DNA of 64,000 nt from JBDTSW01 sp963797835. GTDB taxonomy: Bacteria; Actinomycetota; Thermoleophilia; Solirubrobacterales; 70-9. Made by a program: the position numbers and the translations under genes. This document shows positions 27,105 to 35,415 of the stretch, piece after piece (the stretch's first letter is position 1; each line of letters opens with the position of its first letter). The stretch covers positions 1 to 64,000 of the forward strand of contig CAWCRN010000030.1 of NCBI GenBank assembly GCA_963797835.1, in the 5' to 3' direction. A model generated the notes under the pieces. That model saw only the letters and a list, made by a program, of their open reading frames with translations, searched no databases and was not told the origin of the DNA.

Positions 27105-28010
27105 CGTGCCTGCGTGCCCGAGAGGTCGGCCCGCGCGACGGGTTCCAGAACGAGCCGGAGGTGATCCCTACGGCCGACAAGGTGCGCCTGATCGGGATGC
27201 TCGCCGACGCCGGCCTGCGGCGGATGGAGGTCACCTCGTTCGTGCGGCCCGACGTGATCCCCCAGCTGGCCGACGCCGCAGACGTGCTGGCCGCCTACGA
27301 CAAGCGCGACGGCGTGGCCTACTCGGTGCTGATCCCCAACGAGCGCGGCCTCGAGCTGGCGCTGGCCCAGCGCGAGCGCTTCGACGAGGTGAACCTCTTC
27401 CTGTCCGCGTCGGAGACGCACAACCAGAAGAACGTGAACCGCTCGATCGACGAGTCGCTCGTCGGGCTGGAGGCCGTGATCGCCGCGCGCGAGGGGGGAG
27501 GGGCTGCGCTGCGAGGGCGTCATCTCCACCAGCTTCGGATGCCCGTACGAGGGCGAGGTGCCGCCGGAGCGCGTGTTCGAGATCGCCGGGCGGCTGGCCG
27601 ACGCCGGCTGCGAGGAGGTCGCGTTCGGCGACACCACCGGGATGGCGAACCCGCGCCAGGTGGGCGAGTTCTTCTCCGCCGCCCGTGACCGCCTGAGCGG
27701 GGTGGAGCTGACGGCCCACTTCCACAACACCCGCGGCCAGGGCCTCGCGAACATCCTCGCGGCGCTCGAGCAGGGGGTCGACTCGTTCGAGTCGGCCTTC
27801 GGCGAGCTTGGCGGCTGTCCGGTGCCCCCCGGCTCGACCGGCAACGTGTCCACCGAGGACGTCGCCTCGATGCTCGAGGAGATGGGGGTGGCCACGGGCG
27901 TCGACCTCCCGCGCCTGATCGAGGCGTCGCGCTCGGTCCAGGACCTCCTCGGACGCCCGCTGGGCGCGCACGTTCTGAGGGCGGGCCCCGTGGATTGGGA
28001 TCCCGCGTAG
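27105..28010 (+). pseudogene. Hydroxymethylglutaryl-CoA lyase, frameshifted
   Basis: HMG-CoA lyase cleaves HMG-CoA into acetyl-CoA and acetoacetate. Joined frames give REVGPRDGFQNEPEVIPTADK (the family's catalytic Arg-Asp region), MLADAGLRRMEVTSFVRPDVIPQL, RCEGVISTSFGCPYEGEV, AFGDTTGMANPRQV, LTAHFHNTRGQGLAN (metal-binding HxH) and ELGGCPVPPGSTGNVSTEDV (the loop with catalytic Cys). The frame changes near 27500 in a run of G, and the start region near 27105-27125 is also out of frame, so the start is approximate. Confidence 0.82.
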
Positions 28011-28019
28011 GCTTCGCCG

Positions 28020-28397
28020 ATGCGCAGCGACGCGTTCCGCCGGGCCGCCGAGGACAAGGACTTCTCCGCCGTCGATGGGCTGTTCACCGACGACGTGGTC
28101 TTCCGCAGCCCGGTCGTCTACAAGCCCTACGAGGGCCGCGACGCGCTGCGCGTGGTCCTGTCCGCAGTCGTCGAGGTGTTCGAGGGCTTCCGCTACACGG
28201 ACCGGATCGAGGAGGGCGACACCGCGATCCTGCTGTTCAAGGCGGAGGTCGCCGGGCGGGAGCTGGACGGCATCGACGTCCTGCGCTTCGACGAGGACGG
28301 ACGCGTGCGCGAGCTGATGGTCATGGTGCGCCCGATGAGCGGGATGCTCGCGCTGGCGGAGGCCATGCGCGAGCGCCTCGAAGGCGTTACCGGCTGA
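28020..28397 (+). CDS. SnoaL-like / NTF2-fold protein
   Basis: A 125-residue protein of the nuclear transport factor 2-like fold: RRAAEDKDFSAVDGLFTDDVVFRSPVVYKPYEGRDALRVVLSAVVEVFEGFRYTDRI, then VLRFDEDGRVRELMVMVRP. Unlike the SnoaL-like genes at 47-49 kb, it lacks the MSQENVE start and the conserved promoter. It overlaps the end of the convergent synthetase gene by 11 bp. Confidence 0.8.
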   Translation: MRSDAFRRAAEDKDFSAVDGLFTDDVVFRSPVVYKPYEGRDALRVVLSAVVEVFEGFRYTDRIEEGDTAILLFKAEVAGRELDGIDVLRFDEDGRVRELMVMVRPMSGMLALAEAMRERLEGVTG

Positions 28398-31323
28398 GCT
28401 CCGATGCGCGTCCGTCGGGCGCCAGCGCGAAGACCCGACATTCTCGCCCGTCCATCGCCTGTCTCTCCAAGCGCATGCGGAAGCCCGCGTAGCTGAGGCC
28501 CGGGGCAGAGTACCTTCGCGCGACCTTCTCGGTAGGTGCCCCGCACGTGGAGTACCCGACGTAGAGACCGTCGACGAACGCGACGACCGTCTCACCGGCA
28601 CGGCGGTCGGCCTCGCCCGCCCAGCCTCGCAGGAGCAGCTTGCCCCGCCGGGACCTGACCGTGCGCACCCGCCCCTGCATCGCGCCCGCCTCGATCTTGA
28701 ACGAGGCCCCATCACCGTTACGGATCTCCTCGCCGCCTGGCAGGCTCTCGAGGCTGTACGTGCGGTCGAAGACGTCGGAGGGATCCCGGCTCGGCGGCGG
28801 CTCGCCCGCCAGGCATGCCCACAGGGCGTCGCGGAGTACCGCGAACTGAGGCTCGCGGTCGAAGTTCGCGTGCAGCCCCGGCAGCGCCAGCAGCCGGAAG
28901 CCGCGGGCGCTCGCCTCGGCCCACAGCGCCCTGCGGTCGCCACCAGCCACCACGCCCTCCCCGGCGCACTGGAAGAGGGTGATCTCGGCCCGGGTGCGGT
29001 CCGTGATCTCGTAGGAGTCTCTGGCCGCCACGTGGGCGGCGGCCACGCGGGTGCCTGCGGCGGGGATCGAGTCGGGCCCGAGATCGGGCCGCTCGGGCGC
29101 CGGGTCGAGGTCCTCGAGGGCGTGCGGGAGATCGTCGGCATCGGGACGCCAGCGCAGATTCGCCGGCTCGGTGTCGATCAGGCCAAGGAAGTCGACCTCC
29201 TCGCCCGCGCGCTCGAGCTGTAGCGCGAGCTCGAACGCGATGAGCCCGCCGAAGCTGCTCCCGAGCAGCCGGTACGGACCGCGTGGCTGCACCTCCTTCA
29301 CCCTCGTCAGGTAGTGGGCGGCCATCTCGGGGATAGTGGTGCGGCCCGCCGCCTGCCAGTCCATGCCGGGCGGCTGCAGCCCGTACACCGGCAAGTCGTC
29401 CGCGACCTCCCGTGCCATCACGAGGGTCCTCAGCGCGTACCCGGGCCGTCCGCCGATTACGAACAGAGGCGTTTGGCCGCCCTCGACGTTGACGCCGATG
29501 AGGTCGCGAGCGGACCGGGTGGCGTGCTGGTCGAGGTACGAGCCCCGCAACATGGCCCGTCCCAAAAGCCGCGGCGTGGGCGCCTCGACCAGGGCCTCGA
29601 GGTCGAGTTCGACGCGCAGGTCGTCCGCGATCGCGGCGAGAAGCTCGACGGCGGCAAGGGAGTCGCCGCCGTGCTCGAAGAAGTCGTCGTCGAGCCCCAC
29701 CTCCGGCCGCTCCAGGACCGCGCTCCAGAGCACGGCGAGCCTGGCCTCGAGCGGCCGCGCCGGATCCCCTTCGACGGGCGTGTTCGGCGGGCCTTCGACG
29801 GGCCTGTCCGACGGGCCCGTGCCCAGCCCCAGGCGCTCGGCCATGCCGGCGCGCAGGGGTTTGCCCGTCGGGCCCACGGGCAGCTCCGGGAGGACGACGA
29901 GGCGTCGCGGGACCTTGAACGGCGCGACCCTCCCGCCGAGATAGCCGCGCAGTTCGGACTCCTCGGCCTCGCTACCGGGATGGAGCGTGATCGCCGCCGC
30001 GACCTCCTCCTGGAGCGTCCTGTGGGGCATCGCGAAGACCACAGCCGCAGCCACCGACGAGTGGTCGAGGAGCGCCGCCTCCACCTCCGCGGGAGAGACC
30101 TTCTCGCCACCGCGGTTGATGAGGTCGTCCAGCCGGCCGGCGACCGTGAGGAAGCCGTCCTCGTCCATGGATCCTCTGTCACCGGTTCGGAACCAGCCGT
30201 CGATGAACGACCGCTCGGTGAGCTCCGGCTGCCCCTCGTACCCCGAGAAGACACTCGCACCCCGCACCACGATCTCTCCGGTGGCGCCCGGCGGCAGGGC
30301 CGACCCGTCCTCGTCGAACACGGCGATCTCCATCCCGGCCGCCGTCCCCACGGTCCCGCTCCTGCGCCGTCCATCCGGGGACGGGCTGGCGATCATGCCG
30401 GTCTCGCTCGTGCCGTAGCTCTGGAGGACGGGCGCGCCCAGGACGTCCTCGAGCCCCTCGCTCACGTCCTCGGGCAGGGCCCCGTTGGCGCTGCGCGCGA
30501 ACCGCAGGCGATGGCCGGCTATCTCGTCCCGCCCCTCCCGCAGCCAGCCCAGGATCGCCTGCTGCTGGGTCGGGCCGGCCGTGTACCAGGTGGGGGAGAG
30601 GGAGCGAAGGCAATGCAGGAACGTCTCCCGGTCGAACCGATCCGGGAGGATCGTGCTCCCCCCGGTCAGCAGCGGGATGAGCAGGCCGGTGTAAAGGCCG
30701 TGGCCGTAGCAGAGCGGCATAGGCCCGAGGCAGCGGTCGTCCGGCCTCAGGTCCATCAGGCGGCGGGCCGCGTCGGCGCGCGCCATGAGCTGGCGGTGCG
30801 TCGCGGGCACAAGCTTGGCACTGCTGGTCGTACCGGACGTGCGCAGCACGAGCGCGACGTCGTCGGGCGTGGCCGGGACGGGGCTGGGGGCGGATGGCGT
30901 TGCGTCGTGGGAGGCCGGCTCGGAGCCGAAGCCGTCGATGAGCGGGATGCCCCGTCGCTCGCCGGCCTCCCGCTCGGCGACCGTGGCCCCCTCCGGAGCG
31001 AACAGTGCCCGGGCGTTCGTTTCCTCGAGCAGGTCGTCGAGCTCGGCGGGCGCCAGCCGGTTGACGGGGACGCACGTCGCGTAGCTCGCCACGCCGAGCG
31101 CGGCCACGCCGGACTCGGGGCCGAGCCCGGCGACGACCGCGACGCGAGCGCCCGGTCCGAGCCCCAGCTCGTCCAACCGGCCGCCGATAGCTGTCACGGA
31201 GCGCATCAGGGCGGCAGCCGAGAGGGCGTCGCGGCCCGGCGACAGGATCGCGGGCGCCTCCGGTTCCAGCTTGGCCCGTACTGCGAGCGCGTCGTGCACT
31301 GTGGCGGAGCCTCCTGCCCTCAC
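28387..31323 (-). CDS. NRPS-like synthetase: adenylation-carrier-thioesterase plus extra C-terminal domain
   Basis: About 978 residues. The adenylation domain (~1-520) has LRTSGTTSSAKLVPATH, SYGTSETGMIAS, GWFRTGDRG, GRLDDLINRGGEKVSPAEVE and the catalytic Lys in GPTGKPLR. The carrier domain has the phosphopantetheine Ser in DDDFFEHGGDSLAAVELL. The thioesterase has GSSFGGLIAFELA (GxSxG) and a late His in LPGLHANFD. A final ~110 residues (LLLRGWAGEADRRAGETVVA, FVDGLYVGY, SYAGFRMRLERQA) look like a beta-sandwich seen on actinobacterial envelope proteins. There is no condensation domain. GTG 31323 is chosen near the first adenylation-domain residues; GTG 31299 is an alternative. Its product is unknown. 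Confidence 0.82.
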   Translation of the reverse strand: MRAGGSATVHDALAVRAKLEPEAPAILSPGRDALSAAALMRSVTAIGGRLDELGLGPGARVAVVAGLGPESGVAALGVASYATCVPVNRLAPAELDDLLEETNARALFAPEGATVAEREAGERRGIPLIDGFGSEPASHDATPSAPSPVPATPDDVALVLRTSGTTSSAKLVPATHRQLMARADAARRLMDLRPDDRCLGPMPLCYGHGLYTGLLIPLLTGGSTILPDRFDRETFLHCLRSLSPTWYTAGPTQQQAILGWLREGRDEIAGHRLRFARSANGALPEDVSEGLEDVLGAPVLQSYGTSETGMIASPSPDGRRRSGTVGTAAGMEIAVFDEDGSALPPGATGEIVVRGASVFSGYEGQPELTERSFIDGWFRTGDRGSMDEDGFLTVAGRLDDLINRGGEKVSPAEVEAALLDHSSVAAAVVFAMPHRTLQEEVAAAITLHPGSEAEESELRGYLGGRVAPFKVPRRLVVLPELPVGPTGKPLRAGMAERLGLGTGPSDRPVEGPPNTPVEGDPARPLEARLAVLWSAVLERPEVGLDDDFFEHGGDSLAAVELLAAIADDLRVELDLEALVEAPTPRLLGRAMLRGSYLDQHATRSARDLIGVNVEGGQTPLFVIGGRPGYALRTLVMAREVADDLPVYGLQPPGMDWQAAGRTTIPEMAAHYLTRVKEVQPRGPYRLLGSSFGGLIAFELALQLERAGEEVDFLGLIDTEPANLRWRPDADDLPHALEDLDPAPERPDLGPDSIPAAGTRVAAAHVAARDSYEITDRTRAEITLFQCAGEGVVAGGDRRALWAEASARGFRLLALPGLHANFDREPQFAVLRDALWACLAGEPPPSRDPSDVFDRTYSLESLPGGEEIRNGDGASFKIEAGAMQGRVRTVRSRRGKLLLRGWAGEADRRAGETVVAFVDGLYVGYSTCGAPTEKVARRYSAPGLSYAGFRMRLERQAMDGRECRVFALAPDGRASELSR

Positions 31324-31416
31324 GCCGCGCGAGTGTAGAAGGGGGAGCTGGACAGTAGGCGCCAGGCAGCAGGCAGTAGGGTGCGCGGCCGCGTTCGAGA
31401 TACACGGAGGACGACG

Positions 31417-32295
31417 ATGGAGATCGAGAAGGTTGGGGTCCTGGGTTGCGGCCTGATGGGACACGGGATCGCGCAGATCTGCGCGCAGGCCGGGTGGACC
31501 GTGGTCGTCCGCGAGGTGGACCAGGACAGGCTGGACGCCGGGCTCGCGAAGATCGACAAACAGCTCGGCCGTGCCGTCGAGAAGGGCAAGCTCGAGCAGG
31601 CAGACGCCGACGCCATCCGTGAGCGGCTCCAGGGCACCCTCGACTACGCCGACCTGGCCGACTGCGACCTGGTGATCGAGGCGATCACGGAGGACCTGGA
31701 CGCGAAGCTCGAGATGTGGCGTGAGGTGGACGGGATCGCCAAGGACGACGCGGTCTTCGCCACCAACACGTCGTCGCTCTCGGTCGCCGAGCAGGCCGGG
31801 GCGACGTCGCGGCCGGAGCGCTTCCTGGGCCTGCACTTCTTCAACCCCGCCCAGGTTATGCCGCTGCTCGAGGTGGTCCGCGCCGAGTCCTCCGCGGACG
31901 ATGCCGTCCAGCTCGGCTTCGACCTCGGCGAGACCCTGGGCAAGACAACGGTCGCGGCGGGCGACAACCGCGGCTTCATCGTCAACCGGCTGCTGGTGCC
32001 GTACATGCTGGACGCGATCCGCGCCTACGAGGACGGGGTCGGCTCGGTGGCGGACATCGACACCGGGATGAAGGCCGGCGCCAGTCATCCGATGGGCCCG
32101 CTGACGCTGGCCGACTTCGTGGGGCTCGACACCCTTGCCTCGATCGCCGGCGTCATGCACGACGCCTACGGGGAGGGGCGCTTCGCCGCGCCGGACACGC
32201 TCACGAAGCTCGTCGCCGCCGGCAACTACGGGCGCAAGTCGGGCCGCGGGTTCTACGACTACTCGGGCGAGAAGCCGGAGCCGGCCAATCCTTGA
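31417..32295 (+). CDS. 3-hydroxybutyryl-CoA dehydrogenase
   Basis: A 292-residue NAD(P)-dependent dehydrogenase interconverting acetoacetyl-CoA and 3-hydroxybutyryl-CoA. The N-terminal Rossmann loop is VGVLGCGLMGHGIAQICAQAG. The catalytic region reads ATNTSSLSVAEQA, LGLHFFNPAQVMPLLEVV (catalytic His) and GFIVNRLLVPYMLDAI. The C-terminal domain has SHPMGPLTLADFVGLDT and GRKSGRGFYDYS. An upstream GGAGG precedes ATG 31417. In this genome it could supply crotonyl-CoA precursors for Ccr. Confidence 0.93.
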   Translation: MEIEKVGVLGCGLMGHGIAQICAQAGWTVVVREVDQDRLDAGLAKIDKQLGRAVEKGKLEQADADAIRERLQGTLDYADLADCDLVIEAITEDLDAKLEMWREVDGIAKDDAVFATNTSSLSVAEQAGATSRPERFLGLHFFNPAQVMPLLEVVRAESSADDAVQLGFDLGETLGKTTVAAGDNRGFIVNRLLVPYMLDAIRAYEDGVGSVADIDTGMKAGASHPMGPLTLADFVGLDTLASIAGVMHDAYGEGRFAAPDTLTKLVAAGNYGRKSGRGFYDYSGEKPEPANP

Positions 32296-32341
32296 CGAAC
32301 GTCCCGCGATACCCCGCATGGGGGCCCGCGCGGGACGTTCG
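32296..32341. terminator. Long palindromic hairpin, second copy of the pair
   Basis: CGAACGTCCCGCG (32296-32308) pairs perfectly with CGCGGGACGTTCG (32329-32341) over a 20-base loop, starting at the stop of the 3-hydroxybutyryl-CoA dehydrogenase gene. The arms share the 11-base core GAACGTCCCGC with the element at 23113-23154, while the loops differ. It may act as a terminator. Confidence 0.6.
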
Positions 32342-32429
32342 GCAGGCGGGGCGGGCGAGACCGCCCGGCCCCGCGGCGGCGGATTCGCTAAACCATCCCG
32401 GGGGGCCGACAAGGAGGCATAGGCCGAAC

Positions 32430-33203
32430 ATGGACCGAGACTCGATCGAGCGCATCAGGACAGCCACCTTCAAGGTGGGCCGGCGCGGCTACGACAAGCG
32501 CGAGGTCGATCGCTTCCTGGAGAAGCTGGCCGACTGGCTCGAGACCGGGGGCGGCGACGACGCCCGCAGCGAGGTCGTGCGGGCGGAGCTCGAGCGGATC
32601 GGCGAGCAGACGGGCAGGATCCTCACCGCGGCCCAAGAGGCCTCCGAGGCCCTTCGCGCCGAGGCCGACGCGGCCCTGGAGAACGAGCGCGAGGAGGCGC
32701 AGCGCTACTCCAGCGGCTTGCGCGCCGAGGCGGACGCCTACTCCGAGCGCACCCACATCGAGGCCGACGAGTACGCGACCGAGACGCGGGGCGAAGCCGA
32801 CGCCTACGCGGCGCGGATGCGAAACGAGGCCAGCGCCGATGCGGCGACGATCCGCGAGGACGCCGAGGCCTACGCCGAGACGACGGGCAGCGAGGCCGAC
32901 GAGCGGGCCGCGGAGGCGATCCGGGCGGCGGAGTCACAGGCGGGCCAGACCGTGGAAGATGCGACGCGGCGCCGTGGCGAGATCGAGAGGGTGATCGACG
33001 ACCTAGCCGATCGCCGCAAGACCGTGATCGAGGACATGCAACGACTGTCGAGCGAGTTGGTCGGCACGGCGAGCGAGCACGAGGGCCTGGAGAGCGCCTT
33101 GGAGGAGGAGCCCGGGGAGGACACCCGCGAGTTCTCGGCGGTCGACGGTGACGGGACCGGGGAGCCCGAGGACGCGGAGCTGAGCGACGCCGAGCAGCGC
33201 TGA
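32430..33203 (+). CDS. DivIVA-like coiled-coil protein
   Basis: A 257-residue protein. Residues ~8-40 (IRTATFKVGRRGYDKREVDRFLEKLADWLE) match the N-terminal membrane-curvature-binding domain of DivIVA/Wag31-type proteins, in particular F-x-x-x-x-x-G-Y-x-x-x-x-V-D-x-F. A long charged coiled coil follows with repeated EADAYA/EADEYA units between residues ~95 and 165, and an acidic tail closes it. A strong AAGGAGG ribosome site lies at 32411-32417. A role in polar growth, division or envelope organisation is likely. Confidence 0.8.
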   Translation: MDRDSIERIRTATFKVGRRGYDKREVDRFLEKLADWLETGGGDDARSEVVRAELERIGEQTGRILTAAQEASEALRAEADAALENEREEAQRYSSGLRAEADAYSERTHIEADEYATETRGEADAYAARMRNEASADAATIREDAEAYAETTGSEADERAAEAIRAAESQAGQTVEDATRRRGEIERVIDDLADRRKTVIEDMQRLSSELVGTASEHEGLESALEEEPGEDTREFSAVDGDGTGEPEDAELSDAEQR

Positions 33204-33223
33204 GGGCGGGTCACGTCCGGGCG

Positions 33224-34762
33224 ATGAGCGAGACGACCGCGAAAGCCGGGATCCAGCCTGCGCTCGAGGCCGCGCTCGCCGGCGGCCCGGAGCGCCATCA
33301 CGTGAAGACCGCCGAGCAGGGCAAGCTCCCCGTGCGCGAGCGCGTGGCGCGCCTCGTCGAGCCCGAGTCCTTCGCGGAGGAGGCGCTGCTCGCCAACTGG
33401 GAGCAGGAGGGGCTGGGAGCGGACGGCGTCGTCACCGGGCTGGCGCTGGTTGGAGGGCGCAAGGTCGCGCTGATGGCGAACGACCCGACCGTCAAGGCGG
33501 GCTCGTGGGGCCCCAAGACCGTCGAGAAGATCGTTCGGATCCAGGAGCGCGCGCTTCAGCTCGAGATCCCGATGATCTACATGGTCGACTCCGCGGGGGC
33601 ACGGATCACCGATCAGGTGCGGATGTTCCCCGGCCGGCGCGGCGCCGGGCGGATCTTCCACAACGAGGTGCGGCTGTCCGGGCGGGTCCCGCAGGTGTGC
33701 CTGCTGTTCGGGCCCTCGGCCGCCGGCGGCGCCTACATCCCGGCGTTCTGTGACGTCGTGATCATGCGCGAGGGCAACGCCTCGATGTATCTGGGGTCGC
33801 CGCGGATGGCCGAGATGGTGATCGGGGAGAAGGTGAGCCTGGAGGAGATGGGCGGGGCGAAGATGCACACCGGCGTCTCCGGGTGCGGGCACTTCCTCGC
33901 CTCGAGCGACGAGGACGCGATCGACGTCGCCCGACGCTACCTGTCGTACATGCCGGGCAGCTGGCGCGAGCAGCCGCCCGCCGCGCCGCCGGCCGAGCCG
34001 GCGGCCGACCGCACGCCGTCCGCGATCATCCCCGCGGACGAGAAGACCCCATTCGACGTCAAGGAGCTGATCGACGCCCTCACGGACGCCGGCTCGTTCT
34101 GCGAGGTGCACGCGCGCTGGGCGAAGGAGCTGGTGGTGGGGTACGCGCGGATCGACGGCCGGGCGGTGGGCGTCGTCGCCAACCAGCCGAAGTTCAAGGG
34201 CGGCGTGCTGTTCGTCGACTCGGCCGACAAGGCGGCGCGGTTCATCCTCACCTGCAACGCGTTCAACATCCCGCTCCTGTTCCTCGCCGACGTGCCGGGG
34301 TTCATGATCGGAACGGACGTCGAGCGCCAGGGCATCATCCGCCATGGGGCGAAGATGATCTCGGCCGTCTCCGAGGCCACGGTGCCGAAGCTCTCGGTGA
34401 TCGTGCGCAAGGCCTACGGCGCGGGGCTGTACGCGATGGCGGGGCCGGCGTTCGACCCGGACTGCTGCATCGCCCTGCCCACGGCCTCGATCGCGGTGAT
34501 GGGGCCGGAGGCGGCGATCAACGCTGTCTTCCTGAATCAGATCCAGGCGATCGACGACGAGGCCGAGCGCGAGCGCTTCGTCGCGGACAAGCGGGAGGAG
34601 TACGCCGCCGACATCGACGTCCTGCACCTCGCGTCGGAGCTTGTGGTCGACGCGGTGATCGAGCCGGACGACCTGCGGGCGGAGCTGATCCGGCGGTTCG
34701 CCTTCGCCGAGGGCAAGGACAGGCACTTCACCGAGCGCCGCAACCCGGTGACGCCCGCGTAG
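33224..34762 (+). CDS. Acyl-CoA carboxylase beta (carboxyltransferase) subunit
   Basis: A 512-residue biotin-dependent carboxyltransferase subunit of the propionyl-/methylcrotonyl-CoA carboxylase type. The N-terminal half contains GKLPVRERVARLVEPESF, DSAGARITDQVRMFPGRRGAGRIFHNEV and GPSAAGGAYIPAFCDVVIM. The C-terminal half contains VANQPKFKGGVLFVDSADKAARFI, LADVPGFMIGTDVERQGIIRHGAKM and RKAYGAGLYAMAG. The oxyanion-forming glycine motifs are intact. The biotin carboxylase and carrier subunits are not in the window, so the acyl substrate is not fixed. The gene is 20 bp after the DivIVA-like gene. Confidence 0.92.
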   Translation: MSETTAKAGIQPALEAALAGGPERHHVKTAEQGKLPVRERVARLVEPESFAEEALLANWEQEGLGADGVVTGLALVGGRKVALMANDPTVKAGSWGPKTVEKIVRIQERALQLEIPMIYMVDSAGARITDQVRMFPGRRGAGRIFHNEVRLSGRVPQVCLLFGPSAAGGAYIPAFCDVVIMREGNASMYLGSPRMAEMVIGEKVSLEEMGGAKMHTGVSGCGHFLASSDEDAIDVARRYLSYMPGSWREQPPAAPPAEPAADRTPSAIIPADEKTPFDVKELIDALTDAGSFCEVHARWAKELVVGYARIDGRAVGVVANQPKFKGGVLFVDSADKAARFILTCNAFNIPLLFLADVPGFMIGTDVERQGIIRHGAKMISAVSEATVPKLSVIVRKAYGAGLYAMAGPAFDPDCCIALPTASIAVMGPEAAINAVFLNQIQAIDDEAERERFVADKREEYAADIDVLHLASELVVDAVIEPDDLRAELIRRFAFAEGKDRHFTERRNPVTPA

Positions 34763-34767
34763 CGGCC

Positions 34768-35415
34768 ATGGCGGGTCTCGGCGTCGTCGGCGGCAACGCG
34801 ACCCGGGGCATCGACCTGGACGCGGGGGACTGGGTGGCGATCGATCGCCACGGCGACGACGGGTACACGCTCCCGCACCAGATCGACCATGCCGCCAACG
34901 TTGCGCGGCTGCGCGACGCAGGTTGCGACCGCATCCTCGCCATCGCGTCGGTGGGCGGCCTCCAGCCCCAGTACGGGCCGGGGACGTTTCTGTGTCCCGA
35001 CGACTTCATCTCGCTGGACTCGCCGGTGACGACCCGTGCCGGACTCGACGCGCACACGGTCGTCGGCTTCGACGCCGACTGGCGCGGGACGCTGGTGGAG
35101 AAATGGAGGAGCGAGGCCGCCGAGCCGCTCGTGGACGGCGGCGTCTACTGGCAGGCGGTGGGCCCGAGGCTCGAGACGCAGGCGGAGATCCGCCACATCG
35201 CACGCGACGCGGACGTGATCGGGATGACGATCGGCTCCGAGTGCGTGGTGGCCGCGGAGCTCGGGCTGGCCTACGCCGCCATCTGCGCGGTAGTCAACTA
35301 CGCGAACGGCGTCGGCGACACCGAGCTGAGCGTCGAGGAGCTTCGCGAGGGTGAGCGTGCCACGCGCGAGCGGCTCGCGGCCGGGCTGGCCGCCGTACTG
35401 CCGGGCCTGGCCTGA
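34768..35415 (+). CDS. 5'-methylthioadenosine/methylthioinosine phosphorylase
   Basis: A 215-residue protein of the purine nucleoside phosphorylase family 2. Recognisable phrases are HQIDHAANVARLRDAGCDRILAIASVGGLQPQYGPGTFLCPDDFI (active-site phosphate and ribose contacts), VDGGVYWQAVGPRLETQAEIRHI and ADVIGMTIGSECVVAAELGLAYAAICAVVNYANGVG. It is shorter than typical MTAP proteins by some 40 residues at the N-terminus. Its last codons overlap the start of an amidohydrolase annotated as MTA deaminase. The pair suggests that deamination precedes phosphorolysis, making methylthioinosine the real substrate; that step order is inferred. Confidence 0.78.
   Translation: MAGLGVVGGNATRGIDLDAGDWVAIDRHGDDGYTLPHQIDHAANVARLRDAGCDRILAIASVGGLQPQYGPGTFLCPDDFISLDSPVTTRAGLDAHTVVGFDADWRGTLVEKWRSEAAEPLVDGGVYWQAVGPRLETQAEIRHIARDADVIGMTIGSECVVAAELGLAYAAICAVVNYANGVGDTELSVEELREGERATRERLAAGLAAVLPGLA

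Noticed and set aside
31324..32412. Extension of the A-T-TE synthetase frame upstream to a 1341-residue protein
   Set aside because: The extension is antisense to the well-supported 3-hydroxybutyryl-CoA dehydrogenase gene; the adenylation domain begins only after about 31323.
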